A DNA stretch of 64,000 nt. Origin: Dendrophyllia cribrosa (lineage: Eukaryota; Cnidaria; Anthozoa; Scleractinia; Dendrophylliidae). The translations under genes were made by a program, and so were the position numbers. The stretch's first letter is position 1; every line of letters begins with the position of its first letter. Shown here in pieces: positions 1 to 13,100 of the stretch. Under the pieces are notes generated by a model, which was not told the DNA's origin, ran no database searches, and worked only from the letters and a program-made list of their open reading frames with translations. The stretch lies in NCBI GenBank assembly GCA_024195265.1, contig JAJLRJ010000013.1, positions 1,866,501 to 1,930,500 of the forward strand, read 5' to 3'.

Positions 1-744
1 CGGTGTCCAAGAACAGGCTTTCTCAGAAATTTCTCATTTCCGGTTCCGGTATTAGAACATGTACTGAGGAGTATGATTTTAGAATCGGAGAAATAACCGA
101 AATGAAATCAAGACAAATATACTATTTATATGTCGGAAAAATCTCAGACCTTGCGGAGTACACAGCACGGCAGGATTTTGCCCGATTCCCCGGCGATAGT
201 GTGAATTTGTTTGATGACGGCCCGACGTTTTTGCCTGCGTGACATATCTCGCGACATAGCCCTTTTAAACAGTGGCTGAATTAATTCATGAAACTGAGGT
301 ACTAGGTCAAGACGAGGTGCCACGGGATAAGGAGACGCACTATAATCTATGATTACTACTAGTTGTAATGATAGATTTTGTTAGTGACAATCTCAAAGTA
401 TAATCATATTTTACTTATGTTAGATTGAGAACTCTATACCATTTGCATTTGTCCAGCGCTTTTACCAAGGCAAAATACGAATTTGTTATTTGACATATAT
501 AATCCATGTTTATTAGATAACGCTTTTGTTTAATTCTAAATGGCCTCGGAATGTTGATTAAAAACAGCAACTGTATTTAGGCTGTAGCCGAGATTTTGGT
601 GTTTTTGCTTATCCCCTTCACTCCCAGAGTCAATTGGCCATTTGCACGATGGCGTCATTTGACTAAAACTACCAGAATCCTTCAGTTTTTTGTTTTGTAA
701 CGAAATTAGGGCTATTGTTAATTAAACCTCACTGGGATTACAAA

Positions 745-890
745 ATTTGGTAGTTTCTTGGTGTTGCGGATAGTGTGATCACCAAATGACGTAACACAAA
801 AGATTCAAAAGACACTGAACAATACCCACACCACAACATAAAAGCTAACCAACAATGGCTTCCGCAACACCAAGAAACACCCCAAAATTT
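745..890. repeat. Hairpin with GTTGCGG-type ends
   Basis: TTTCTTGGTGTTGCGGA at 751 is complementary to TCCGCAACACCAAGAAA at about 860-876. The loop (AAAGACACTGAACAA region) reappears inverted at 57280-57370. Confidence 0.6.
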
Positions 891-1194
891 AAATCACGTA
901 AGGAGGGGGACATTGGGATTTGCGGTGTTGCGGTGTTGCTCATTTCTTTATGCTGTGTTGCGGTGAATAAAATCCCAGATTGCGGTGTTGCGGTGATATC
1001 AAACCCTACGGTGTGCGATGTTTGCGCTTTAAAGTATGCGGTGTTCGGTGGGACGAAATTATCTGCGGTGTTGCCGTTTCCTGCTTGACCCTTGTCAGAT
1101 CTTAATTTGGCCTCTATATGTTATTTATTCCGTACTTATTTATGAAAAGCACGTACCATTATGTTTAATTTGTAACAAAAAGCAGTCCAATACT

Positions 1195-1829
1195 GGCTGC
1201 GGCCGCACTTGGTGAGTTAACTGGGTTATTTTTTTAGTAACCCGGTTAAAATAACCCGGTTAAAATTTAAATAACTCGGTGAAAAGGTGTTTGTAATAAA
1301 ATAACCGAGTTTATTTTTCTGAGCGGCCGCACTTCAGAAGGTTAAACTTTGAACGTGAGAAATCATGTTGTCATTTGCTAGCGAGAGCTGCACAAAACAA
1401 TACGATTAATGAGCGAAAACAATGCCTCTGCACGTGCATTTTATACATTGTTATTCCCTGCAAAACAACATCGTCAAATGATCAAATTATAGGTTTTGTA
1501 GAGAACATAAACACACGACGGTTTTCCTTTCTCTACATGTATTTGAAATTGAAAGTCGTCCCTACGAAGGTCTACGAATTCAACAGGAAGCCAAAAATTA
1601 CCGCATAAGGGAAGGTGATTGACAGATCGGGAAGTTAACCTGCACTAAACTACCTAGCGAGGTGGTTCAGAAACCTAACCCGGTTAAAAAAATCTATTGT
1701 TCTTTAATTAATTTCCATGGGAAGTGAACGCCAAAAATACGCGGCCGCATCAGGAATTTTGTTAAACCAGTTAATTTTAATTAATTAATTGCAAATAACC
1801 GGGTTAACTACTCTAGTGCGGCCGCAGCC
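1195..1829. mobile_element. Nested element with GCGGCCGC termini
   Basis: Left end GGCTGCGGCCGCACTTGGTG and right end complementary to it, followed inward by AGTTAAC and AACCGGGTTA motifs. GCGGCCGC occurs four times (1199, 1323, 1741, 1818), in mirror arrangement. Flanked by ACT on both sides, a possible 3-bp duplication. No ORF of note. Confidence 0.7.
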
Positions 1830-2511
1830 ACTGTCTAGTTAATCTTCAATACGCTGCCGGTCGCCAATCTTAAGCCTTTTTCATTTATAAGTAACTTGAC
1901 AAAAAAATATATTGCGGTGACGGTGTTTCGTCGACTTTTCTTGCGGTGATGCGGTGTTCGGTAATTTTTTTTTTGCGGTGTTGCGGTGTTCAGAGCCCCC
2001 CAATGTCCCCCTCCGTAAGAAAGGAAAAACGAAATGAATTCTGGTAGCTGCGTGTAGTCAAATGACGCCATCGTGCAAATGGCCTATTTTGAAGACATGT
2101 AGTGTAGTTCTAACTTTTGAGTCTGTGGACGAAATCCTATGATGTGACCATTCAAATGAAACCTCTTCAGCAGTACTTTTGCATGGTACCATTTGTTTTT
2201 CAAAATTGCATAAAATGAAATTTGCAATTTTTCTTGAATTTTGATGTTTGGCACTCATGGGACATGTGGGAGTTGAAGAGTTAATGCATTTTCAATTGAA
2301 ATAAACAATGTGTTCTTTGGGAGGATGACTTATTATTTTAAGTTTGTTTTAAAGTCATTTACATAAAGCATAAATTAGTGAAACAATTATATAGCTACCT
2401 GTAAATAAATGAGCTCCATAAAACTAAAGAGTTTGGCAAAGTTATTCACTGAGGACAGCGGCCAAAATCAAAATTTATCAACAATACCAAATTTCGCTTT
2501 GTAAAATACAA

Positions 2512-2975
2512 CGATTTTCAAATGAGTGTCGGTAAACAAAACCAAAGTAATCACTCTGGCCAATCACAACAGACGCAGACAATCCAATACACCTTATTCA
2601 TAAATGGCGGCGGATTTATTATTCTTTTATATTCATGCTAATCAGCCTACCAAGCCTCATTTTAGAGCAAAAATTATTTTGAATTTTGGCCATGCCGACG
2701 AGGCTTGGTAGGCTGATTAGCATGAATATAAAAGAATAATTAATCGGCCGCCATTTATGAATACGGTCTATGAACCAATCAGAACTCAAAACAAATACAT
2801 GTAGCCGGCGCCAGGCGCGGGAAAATGCGTGCGTGCAAGTTACAATTGGTTTTAGTTTTACTTCAGCTGATTGGTTGAGAAAGTGGCGCGAGATTTTTGA
2901 GCCAATCACAAAACGGAGATATGCAAAACCAATGTGATCGTGAAATCACTTACGATACTAAAATGAAAACCACTC
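2512..2975. mobile_element. MITE family A copy (GAGTGTCG ends), interrupted
   Basis: Shares ATGAGTGTCGGTAAA, ACTCTGGCCAATCACA, GAGAAAGTGGCGCGAGATTT and AGCCAATCACAAA with the complete copy at 22277-22562; interrupted by another MITE at 2595-2763. Confidence 0.7.
2595..2763. mobile_element. MITE family B (ATTCATAAATGGCGG ends) inside family A
   Basis: Near-perfect inverted halves (CATGCTAATCAGCCTACC and its complement). A second copy with flanking TA is at 60217-60398. Confidence 0.8.
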
Positions 2976-3001
2976 TATTGAAAAAGTTTTCGAAAATTTA
3001 A

Positions 3002-3622
3002 GGGCTCACGGACGGATTTCTCGCGCGTCGCTAAGGAAGTGAAAAATCATTTCCGGTGAATGACGCAGGCATTTCGGCAGCCAATCAGAAAAACCCCGCG
3101 AGAACCCACTAAAGCACAGATCTCTGGTCAGACGAATAGCGCATGCGTTGATAAAATAATTCCGGTTCAACCTCGTTCCTAGTACCCTCGTTACAGATTG
3201 CTTCCGGTTTGCAGAAAAATCCTAAATTCTTGGCGGTCTCTAACTTGATTCATTATTTTTCAATGTTACATTTATCTCACCTGGAATGTAACTAAGTATG
3301 CGTCTATTGAAATCATTTTCAATACAATTTTTATGGACAAATCAATATTTTAAATCTCTCTAAAAAATCTATTTGTCAAATTAAACTGAACGAAATCCAT
3401 ACTGACGATGATGGGAAAATGAATAAATACCATAACACCATCAACGATTTTCCGATAAAATGCGACACATGGTCACGTGATCATGGGCGTGGCTCGATGA
3501 CGTCATTTTTGGGTTTAGGACTGAGTTGAAGATTTGACCGTATGTAAACGATTAAAATTAATAAAAATAAATAGCCATTACTGTCCCTAGCAACGGGTCC
3601 GAAAATATACGTCAGTGAGCCC
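3002..3622. mobile_element. TTAA-flanked MITE, GGGCTCAC ends
   Basis: TTAA at 2998-3001 and 3623-3626; termini GGGCTCACGGACG and CGTCAGTGAGCCC. AT-rich interior without coding potential. Confidence 0.65.
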
Positions 3623-3626
3623 TTAA

Positions 3627-3840
3627 GGTGGCTCTGAATCCCCTCCAGAGATTTTTTTAAACTTTGCAAAAAGTTGTATCTTAACATGCTAATTATAGAT
3701 CGATAATAAAAAATAGGGGTCTCCGAGCTCGTTTTTAGTTATCAGCACTTAATATATAGCATTAACTGTTGGAGAATTGTAGTATTGATCCATCAAAGTA
3801 TAAGTGATGGAAAATGTTGGGAGCAATTTTGCGAGCCACC
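3627..3840. mobile_element. TTAA-flanked MITE, GGTGGCTC ends
   Basis: TTAA at 3623-3626 (shared with the previous element) and 3841-3844; termini GGTGGCTC and GAGCCACC. Confidence 0.65.
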
Positions 3841-3844
3841 TTAA

Positions 3845-5612
3845 GTTAAGCAATTTCGAGAAAATGACATAAACGTTGCCACACCACATTCGTTGCAAAC
3901 TTTACAGATTTTTGAAAGCTAATTTCTCTGAAAAAAAAAGTTCAAATTATCACATTAATGTTTTTAGTGATTACTAAGTGTGGTATGCTCTTTTAGTTTC
4001 TGCAGTCCATTATTTTGTACCTAAGTTATCGTTTGATTCATCCTAAGGACGTAAAGGTACGTGAGAAATAAAGCTACGTCAGCTTTTGAATCTTTTTACG
4101 GTGGCCAATTTACCTTATCATCATCATCATAATGATAAGTAACTCTTATTTAAGTTTATCCTCTGGAAAGTCGTTTTGTTGAATTTTATCTTCTCTTGGG
4201 AGTTTTATGAAGCTTATACATTTCACGGCAGACCGCAAACAGCAATCTCGCATTCATCGTTTACCGTATAGAACGTGATGCTTAATCTCTCAATTTTGGG
4301 AAAACCCGTCATAAAAGGACGAGAACGGCAACAACATGGAGGCGGCTAAACCCACTAGCGACCCTGGAATTCGGTATTAGAGGTGAGCTTAGGTAAGGGT
4401 TATTGACCTGGAGCAAGGGGATAGGCCGCATTGGGATGACGAAGCGAGACGGTAAATATGTTTTGCTTTTGCCAAATTTGCATTGAACACGTTGCTTCGT
4501 TATGAGTAGAAGGAGGGGGATCAGAGAGGGAAGAAAATGTATGAACAGTACTCGTGGGGGTGAGCTCGCAGCTCTTACAAGATTGTAAGCCAATTGGCTG
4601 CCACCCAAACCCTAAAACAATACTAAACAATGGTGCACAATGACATTTCATTGTTTCCTGTAACCAATGCGAAGCGATGTTGTTTAGAGCCACGAGGCTA
4701 CCCGTGTACTCGTGGTCTCGCCATGGCCCAACTGCCCGCCTTCATCTTTCGAAGATTAATGGAGAGGATGTCGGTCTGTTTTCCAAGGGAAACCGGCGGA
4801 AAAATATTTAGGTTCAAGGGTAATATGAGACGTCATGACCATACATTATTGAAGACCCAAAACCTAAATCGAGGTACGATTCCATCGAATAATGTTATCA
4901 AAATTTTGCTTTTTGGTCGCGATCCGACAAGTTAATAAGTAAGAATAAGATAGGTGAAAACGTCTTTTTATGTAAACTAAAAAAATTGACGAATGCCAGT
5001 GTGTTTTCCTTGTTAAGCCCCATTTTGTCTTCTCGTTTGTGTTATTTTATTAAGGGACTAAGGCGAGGGGGAATATGACGAGGGGAATATTACAAGGGGA
5101 ATACATGGCGAGGGGAATATATAATCCTTCGTTTTGCTATTGTTATCAGCTACTGTTTTCAGCCCCACCTCTCCCATGTTACAATCAAAGCCGCACCCAG
5201 CTTTTCAGACACTGTAATGAAAGAGGTTATGTGATATATTCCCCTGAAAAGAACAAAGAAAACCGCGAATTAGCTGAAAAATTGAAAAATAAGAAATACT
5301 TTTGATCATTATATTATATGCGATGTGATTACGCCCTCAGTGAATAAATCACATATCCACGAAGTGTCTAACAATAACCAGCTCAGTAAGGCCTTGTGGA
5401 TATGTAATTTATTTATTGAGGGCTTTGCCCGAGGTGGATAATCACATATCAACAAGGTGCCTAAAAATAAACGGCTTATTTTCCACATGGCGAAGTTACC
5501 CGGATCAGCGTGTTGAAAATGTACGTTTCACATCAGCCAGAGAAAAGAATACAGATTCCTAAAGTGCCCATCGAGATTTTAACGTTATATACTCGTTTTG
5601 CATTTAAACAAT
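3845..5612. other. Interior of the 6.4 kb element, no gene seen
   Basis: No domain-bearing ORF. Holds a short hairpin at 5338-5421 (GAATAAATCACATATCCAC versus its near-complement). The frames at 4309-4935 overlap on both strands and have no motif. Confidence 0.5.
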
Positions 5613-5872
5613 ATTGGCCATTTTTATACTAGAGACGCATTATCCGTCCAGACGAATAATGCGTCTGTCATGTTATGCGTCTAGTGTAAAGACGAACTAT
5701 CTTTGGAAATGCGTCTTGAACGACGCACTGCGAAAGATAGTTCGCGGGTCTAGACGGATAATGCGTCTTGTTCCCGTCTTTATACTAGAGACGCATAACC
5801 AGACAAACTACAAATGTTTTCCCAAGTTCGTCCAGACGGATAATGCGTCTCTAGCATAAAAACGGCCAATTA
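5613..5872. mobile_element. MITE with GACGCATTATCCGTC ends
   Basis: TTGGCCATTTTTATACTAGA at 5614 and its near-complement ending at 5870; AGACGCATTATCCGTC and its complement recur internally at about 5750-5770 and 5832-5850. Confidence 0.75.
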
Positions 5873-7304
5873 GAGGTTTGAGACGAATTTGAGACGCCGA
5901 TCGCAAACAAAGTCTTTTGTTCACTGGACATGCCAAAATGTGTCTTGTATGCATATCTGGGACGCAAAAATAAAAGAACAAACTATACTAGTAGTAATCA
6001 TAGATTATAGTGCGTCTCCTTATCCCGTGGCACCTCGTCTTGACCTAGTACCTCAGTTTCATGAATTAATTCAGCCACTGTTTAAAAGGGCTATGTCGCG
6101 AGATAAGTCACGCAGGCAAAAACGGCGGGCCGACATCAAACAAATTCACGCTTTCGCCGTGGAATCGGGCAAAATCCTGCCGTGCTGTGCACTCCGAAAG
6201 GTCTGAGATTTTTCCGACATATAAATAGTATATTTGTCTTGATTTCATTTCGGTTATTTCTCCGATTCTGAAATCATACTCCTCAGTACATGTACTAATA
6301 CCGGAGCCGGAAATGAGAAATTTCTGAGAAAGCCTGAAAAAGTGCTCCCGTGATAAACTTCTTGGACACCGCGTTAATGGAGCATGAAATCGACGATTAA
6401 GTCACGCAACATTCAACGTGAATTTCGCAGGATTTTTCGGATAAAATTACAACTACCAGGTGCGAGTAAGACACAAGACTGTTGAATATAATTTCTTTAT
6501 TAGCTAGACAAATTATAGTCACAAAACTGCGAAATCTTTAGTCGCAAATGCGCCCGATACAGGCGTAATTTCGAGCAATGTAAAGTTAATCTGCGTTCGC
6601 CTGGCGCGGCCGGTCAGTGAATTATTGCTACAAGACATACAGCGAATTACACCGTACCGTAGAACATCGCGAAGAACGACGTCGGTATTTAGGTGAAAGC
6701 TTCTCAAATCAGGCAGAGAACCACAGCAAAATCAAGATAGAACATTCAAAACATACCAGAACGGTAGCGAGGAAAATCCGATAACTTCTTGCTTGATTCC
6801 AAAGAGACCCAACAACTTACTTGGTCCGGAGAAGAACCTTCGTCCAATTTTTCCACTGCGTACTTTTAGTAGGCATTGAAATATTGAGCCGTACGATTCC
6901 AAAATTGGGAAAATATACGAAACTAAATCAAGACAAATAGATTATTCACATGTGACATTTCGGAACCCCAGCTCCCCAGTATGATGCCAGATTTCCACGC
7001 GCTAAGCATGCTGGATACTATTGTGACGTTTCAAAATGGCGCAGATTTGGTACCGACACTTTTCTCGATTCGTTCCGCCTAGCCGACAAGATTAGGAAGC
7101 GTCTCCTTCGTCGACGCAATAAGATTCTGAGAACGCTTTGGGAGTTTAGTCCACTTCGTAAACTTGCATCGCAAACATGTTTCTTTTCCGCATTTTTCAC
7201 TTTGCCGTTCACTTCGTTATGGGCGGACGAAAAAAGAAATGTTCGAGACATAAAACGGTCAATGGTTCATGGCTCAAATGCTGTTACTAGACTCGCAGAA
7301 TGGA

Positions 7305-7550
7305 GTAATTACTCTGACCAATCACAGCAGTCGTAAACAATCCAATGAACCAATCAGAGCTCGAAGCAATTACATGTCGGCGGCGCCAAGCGCGGGAAAA
7401 CGCGTGCGAGCAAGTCACGATTGGTTTTGGTTTTACTTCTGATTGGTCGAGAAAGTGGCGCGAGATTTTTTAGCCAATCACAAAGCGTAACAATGAAAAA
7501 CCAAAGCAATTGTGTAATTACTTTTCACACTCAATTGAATACTGCTTTAA
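7305..7550. mobile_element. MITE family A copy
   Basis: AATGAACCAATCAGAGCTCG, GGTCGAGAAAGTGGCGCGAG and CACTCAATTGAATACTGC match the copy at 22277-22562; the left end is degraded. Confidence 0.75.
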
Positions 7551-8697
7551 AAGTAATTAAAAAAAACCTTTATTAAATTTTCCTTATAGGAATTGATCCG
7601 ATTATTTTAAAGTTATTTTACAAAGATAACTGTCATAAGCCTTTTTGTTATCGGGAATGGACTGAAAAGTGAGCTTATAAGGCTGTAAGGCTGTAGACTT
7701 TTCAGTAATCACAGCTTTGTTCCTGTTCTTGTTTTTTATTTTCTCCCGGGTTTTGGCAAAATTATTAAAAGGGTATAGGTTGTGGTGTTACGATTTGTTT
7801 CAAAAGGAAATATAATTTGGAATTCCTGGTAAGCTTAAACCCTTTCACGGTGTTTTTCAAATTCCCAGCAAACACCAGTTGCTCACCGTTAACTCCTGGC
7901 CGTATCTAAACTAAACGAGGCACCGGTTGAACCTTAATTAATACTGAGATGAAGAAGTGGGCTACAAAGTACAGAAAACAGTAAAGGATTTCCTGTGAAT
8001 AGTCCTAATCTTCTCCAACGATTCTCTTTTTTTACGAAGATATCTCAATGTGTCTTACATTAACATGCGAAGTGCAACGAAGAAGAAGAAGAAGGAAGGA
8101 AGTAAAGAAAGAAAGAGAGAGAAAGAAAAAAAGAAAAAGAAGCAGCTCGACGCAAGCACAAGCTAAAGACCGACAGAACCATATTTTTCCATTTTCTTTG
8201 TTCTTGCACTTTCGGTTGTTCATTTTCATTTTATCACACAATGAAACTGTTGTATTTTGCCCATATTTTTGCCAGCGTTTGCATGTCATCACATTCTTAG
8301 AACACGAAAGACGACACAAAGGAAGTTTCCATTTAATTAAATGGTCCGCTCAACGAAAGCGGCGATTTAGTCAGTCTCACAGACGGTAATAAGTTTCCAT
8401 CACATCCTATCACTTTTACCCTCGCGAGTTTAAAATGAAAAACCTTATTTCGCGCGTACTTAATTTCGCAAAAATTCGGGAGCTGTATTTCGTGAGTATT
8501 AATTTTCTCGATTCCAGAAAAAAAGTAAACAAAAGTGTATTTAATTTCGCGATTTTGCCATTTCTTTAATCTCCCAAGCCCTAAAAAAATGTTCACAAAA
8601 TAGCTATATACTAGCAGTAATCACAGATTAGACAGATTATGGAGACGCGTTCGAAGGAATTTCCGACGGAAATGAGCCCCTGAAAAAAAAAACAATA

Positions 8698-8801
<104 letters not shown>

Positions 8802-9933
8802 GGGGCATTTGAAAGACCGTCTACCAAAAAATCTCAAATTTTACTGCACATAAACCACAGGACAACCAACACGAAATTAGGATTGCGTTCTTCGAACGCG
8901 ATAACATGGCTTGCATTAACCGAGAGAAACATCAAGAGTTATGCGCTTTCTACTTTTACGAGGTGGCGTCGTCAGTTTCTTGAGTCAAAGCGCCGAAGAT
9001 CTCCTCACACGGGGGACCTTTATAATTTATGTACTGCCTTTATAATTTATGTACTGTTTTCTTATACAGTATAATTGTACATAATGATAGCAGTTTTTCA
9101 AGCATTTTAGTGAGGCAAAAGCATCAAGCATTATTCGAGCATTTTAGTGGCATTTTCCTGGAAAATTAATAAGTTTTTTCACAGAAGATAAAAATAAAAA
9201 CAAGTTTTAAGAGAAAGTGAAGACTTCTGGATAGTCAACTACTTACTAGCCTCTTCACTAAATATCAAAGGATAAACAGAATAATACTGAGATGATTTAG
9301 AAGATTATTTTTTGCTGTATTAAAACTATTAACTTCAATCTATACATTGTTGTTATACCACTTAATATACGTTTTTGTTAGCGTTAAAACGCAACCTCCA
9401 CCCACCTCCACCCCCTGCCCCCTTATATTACTTTTTCGGGTGTTGTAGCTACCACGGCTGTACTGATATTTTCAGGCAACATTTGCGATGGAATTTATGG
9501 GACTGAGGAAGCTCCGTGTTGTCGCGAACGTTCCAGTAATATTGTGTGACAGTTGATCTGTTTTAGAATTGCGTGATTCGGGGTATCTGAAAGTGCGTGT
9601 TATTGGAATTTTAGAATCAAGCTTGACAGTTTCAATTGGTTGAATTACCAGTCAATAAGCAACAGATTGTGAACTTCTTTTATTCCGCGATGATCAAAAT
9701 CAAAGCGTATGTTTAGAAGTGGTTGTAAGCCAATCAAATTAAGTTTCACTACGCTTAATTAGGGAGAGTCGCGCGTCCGAGTGAAAACGAGAGAGAGAAC
9801 TGAGAACATTGTGATTTAATATCAAGGAAATCTGCGAAGAACGGCCTGTTGAGTCCTGGCATTCGCAAACGTGTTCCTTGAGTAGCGCTTCTTTTAAAAG
9901 TCTTTGCCATTTGTCATAACTTGTCCAAGTAAA

Positions 9934-10110
9934 ATGGCTTCTGGCAAAAGGAAAAGTATCGACAACATGAACATTGTGGAGATGGCAACAACAATGGAGG
10001 CCCTTGGTATTTCGTTCGAAGGATTAGAGACGCTTATGGACGAGATGAAATCTCGAGTAAGAACTGAGTTAAGCCAGGGAGAAAAGACGCTTAGCTGGTC
10101 AACAGGACAG
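9934..10110 (+). CDS. DSTYK: DSTYK-like exon 1 (N-terminus)
   Basis: Encodes residues 1-59 from MASGKRKSID. Ends at cag|gtacaa in phase 0. No domain is recognised; the segment looks helical. Start choice between ATG 9904 and 9934 is open. Confidence 0.75.
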
Positions 10111-13100
10111 GTACAAATATCAATAACAGTTAACTGAACATAGAGGTTATAACTTAAGTTAAAAAATACAGTATACCATTTAACAAAGTAGGCACTGATC
10201 TGTGGAGCCTATTCTTTACACGTCTGTTGTGTTTTGTGCTCATTATATTCTAACTTTGTTTGATTTTTTTTGTAGTAAATTTAAATTTTATCACATAAAC
10301 CCATTGTTAAATGATGATCAAAGCCATTAAGCCAGCTTTTTCGTTATAATTATCATGATCTAACGTTGGAATCTTACTGAATTTCTGTTCTCGGAATGGC
10401 AAGGCCGGAAGGGAAGGAAACATTATCTGGGATGTCTAGCAAATTGACCCCTTTCATATACAAACAAAAAATAGAATGCACGATCACTACAATAAACCAT
10501 TGAGAATGGCCGGATCTGGGCTTCCAGACCTGTAGATCAGTATAAATATTTGAAGTGAAACAAACGCAACGCCAAACTGATCGTTTCGGATCAGTTTGCC
10601 ATTTCGTTTGCTTGACCCCTTTCACTTTGTTTTGCAACTTCCTATAACAAGCACTAAAGGCGAAAAGAGAACAGTTTCGCCGTAATAGCTAGTACAGTCT
10701 AATTCGCTTTGAAATCCTACGTTTGTGCATTATTTCGCCATCTTGGACTGGCTGACCACTCGCCTCGCAATTAGCAATTAGCCTCGCTTTGACGCGCGTA
10801 GTCAAGTGGTAACGCCTTCATCTTTCGCTTTCGCTTCGCTTTCGCTTCGCTTTCGCTTCGCTTTCGCTTCGCTCGCGTCAGCTCGCTGCTCGTGTGTGAA
10901 ACGGTTGGCTTTGGTTACTTTTAGGGGTGCCGTGCCATATAGCGAAAGCAACTGTATTAGCGCGCGCTAAAATAGAATTAATGTCGCGATCATATGGAGA
11001 ATAAAATTGTCATTTTGAGAGAAAACAGTGAATATTATCGAGTTTCTAAACGTAGTACTTTCTCTCCAGTCAGCAAACTTAGTTTTTGCACATACTGCTT
11101 AACTGCTGGGCACCCTAAATGTTATAGTTGCACTCTCTTCGGGCCTCTTATGATAACTGTTATAGCACAGCCTTGATAACTGCCACTTTTGACCCCTCCC
11201 TCCCCAAACCAACGCCTATTGGCCCTCACCTCCACATCCCACTTCCTCACCCCTAGTACCATCACCCCACCCTGTCGAACGAACTCCCCTAATTTCCAAT
11301 TACTACTAGTTTACATATACAAATACAGCCCTATGTTACTAAAAAGATAAAAAATTATGTACATGATTTTAAAATAAAAATAAAAACTAGATTAAAAATT
11401 AAAATTAAATAAAAAAGTAAGTTAAAAATTGAAAAAAACTAAGCTAAAAAATGTTTTTTTTAAAGCAGATTCGCCTGGGAGGCGCCTACTATTAGTCAAA
11501 TTTTACGGAGACAGTTGAGCGAAGGATGCAAACTGACAGCTGTTTGGTTATCAACCATATTCGTATTTTCACAGGAGACCAGGCTCACGAACAGACAACT
11601 TTAATAGTGGCAAAATATTAGGATTTTTAGTAGTTTTAGTAAACGAACGAGAAATGAAGTCCCATACAAATCCTTATATTTTTGCCTGTTAATGAGCCTG
11701 GGTTCCCTGTGGTATTTCAGTCGGAATATATTCGAATTTTTCTGATAAATGTCTGCCCCAAGTGGAGTAATCTATCAATACCCTCGGCTCGGAAGCCTCG
11801 TTTAAGCAAATAGACCAATTTGCTATCACCTGTACTGCTGAGTAGCTACCATCTTGAATTTTAATAGAAGTAAAATCCTTTTCTACTCCAGTGTAAGGTA
11901 TTGCAAACCGCTCAGTGGAGTAAACCGTTTTGATTCAAAAGGTCGGGTAGCAACGAAATCGGTTGCAAAACACCAAACACTTTAACATGAACTACAATAT
12001 TTTCGGTCTCTTTCGTTAGGCCTTTTCCATGTTATCAGAAGCCAAAGAAGAAGATGCCAGAAAAAGACAAGTCTTACTGGAATTTTACACCGAAGCCGAC
12101 AACTTTGTGGATAAAATGGATGAACAGATTTTAACTTTACTGCAGGAGCATACGGGAAATGTTAAAGAGAAAATGAGACAGCACATGAAGCAACTGAAGC
12201 AAAAGGAGTACTTTCTTCTCGTGGCAGGTAATTGAAACAATTTGTCGGAACGTGCCTGAAGCAACCTTACTGATTTATGAGATCGATCCGTTAAAGAAAA
12301 CTAATTACGCAAAATATCGAAAAATTAGCAATAAAAATGGCGATGTTGTTCATTATCAAGACTAATTAACATCAAGGAGAAAATAATTTTTCGAAGGTTT
12401 TTTTTTTCAGACATATTTCGAACGCGCCCTACACCGGAAATTTCGAACGGTTTACTGAAAGTTAACTTAAAAGTGAGTTGATGCTATTCAATGTTTAATT
12501 ATTTTTATTGGTTCTAACAATGTCCGACAAATTTTACGCAGTTATACTACAGTAAAACACTCGACCAATTTCGAAATACATACAAGTCGGATGTTTGCAG
12601 TCTTAAAGAAGTTAAGAATAGTTATTTCACATTACAAATAGCTATTCATAAAGCAACTCGATGCAGGATCTTTTAGGATATGTTGCCAATAACTCCATAA
12701 ATAAATATGTGCATACCCACTAAAAAGGATAGCAAAATGACCGATTCCAATATCGGTCCTTTTGGTACATTCATAGGTGAGACGTCTTCTGGAAAAAGCA
12801 GCTTGGTGAACCTTATTCTTGGAGAGGAAATTCTTCCATACTCTCATCTGAGTACAACGTCCACCATATGTGAACTGAAGTTTGGAGAGAAACGCAGACT
12901 TGTGGCACATTATAAAGACAAGGATCCTGAAACAGGACTGTCAACTAAGACCATCTCACTGGAGCAAACGGCAGCGGGATCTTCTGAACAAAGCTACCTT
13001 GAGCAGATCTCCCCTTATGTTCACGTGAAGACTGATCGCGAGAAAGGCTCAGATTTTAAGAAGATTGAACTCTTTTGGCCTCACAGTCTTTTGCAGGTGA

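Larger units (their letters stand above)
636..2084. mobile_element. Inverted-repeat element inserted in repeat R1
   Basis: Termini GGCCATTTGCACGATGGCGT at 636 and its complement ending at 2084; the arms continue through CATTTGACT to about 681 and 2036. A second matching pair (GGAGGGGGACATTGGG) is at 903-918 and about 2000-2015. It interrupts repeat R1 and carries direct GCGGTGTT repeats at 918-1080 and 1913-1992. No coding capacity. Confidence 0.8.
612..2282 (+). repeat. Dispersed repeat R1 (CTCCCAGAGTCA family), split by insertion
   Basis: 612-635 and 2085-2282 are two halves of a repeat that starts CACTCCCAGAGTCAAT, continues TTCTAACTTTTGAGTCTGTG, and ends TTGGCACTC followed by a GTTGAAGAGTTAA-like tail. 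Uninterrupted relatives are at 26387-26650, 33548-33755 and 59775-59940. Confidence 0.75.
1..6371. mobile_element. 6.4 kb inverted-repeat element with long arms
   Basis: Bases 1-363 and 5987-6371 are inverted copies. Both outer ends carry CGGTGTCCAAGAA and the arms stay close to identical, apart from a 23-bp stretch present only in the right arm. No transposase or other protein is recognised inside; the longest frames have no motif. The interior is a stack of smaller elements. The arms carry a piece related to the TTAA-flanked family at 28772-29498 (ATAGCCC with CTCGCGACA). The left end coincides with base 1, so the true boundary and target duplication are not visible. A weaker cousin of the arm sequence is at about 6880-6970. 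Confidence 0.75.

Noticed and set aside
6..6206. A transposase gene inside the 6.4 kb element
   Set aside because: Frames at 4309-4935 and 5889-6206 lack any DDE/D, zinc-finger or other motif, and overlap inverted-repeat sequence.
10374..10637. Extra minus-strand gene in intron 1 of the kinase gene
   Set aside because: 87-residue frame with no motif, lying wholly inside the intron; no splice-linked partners.
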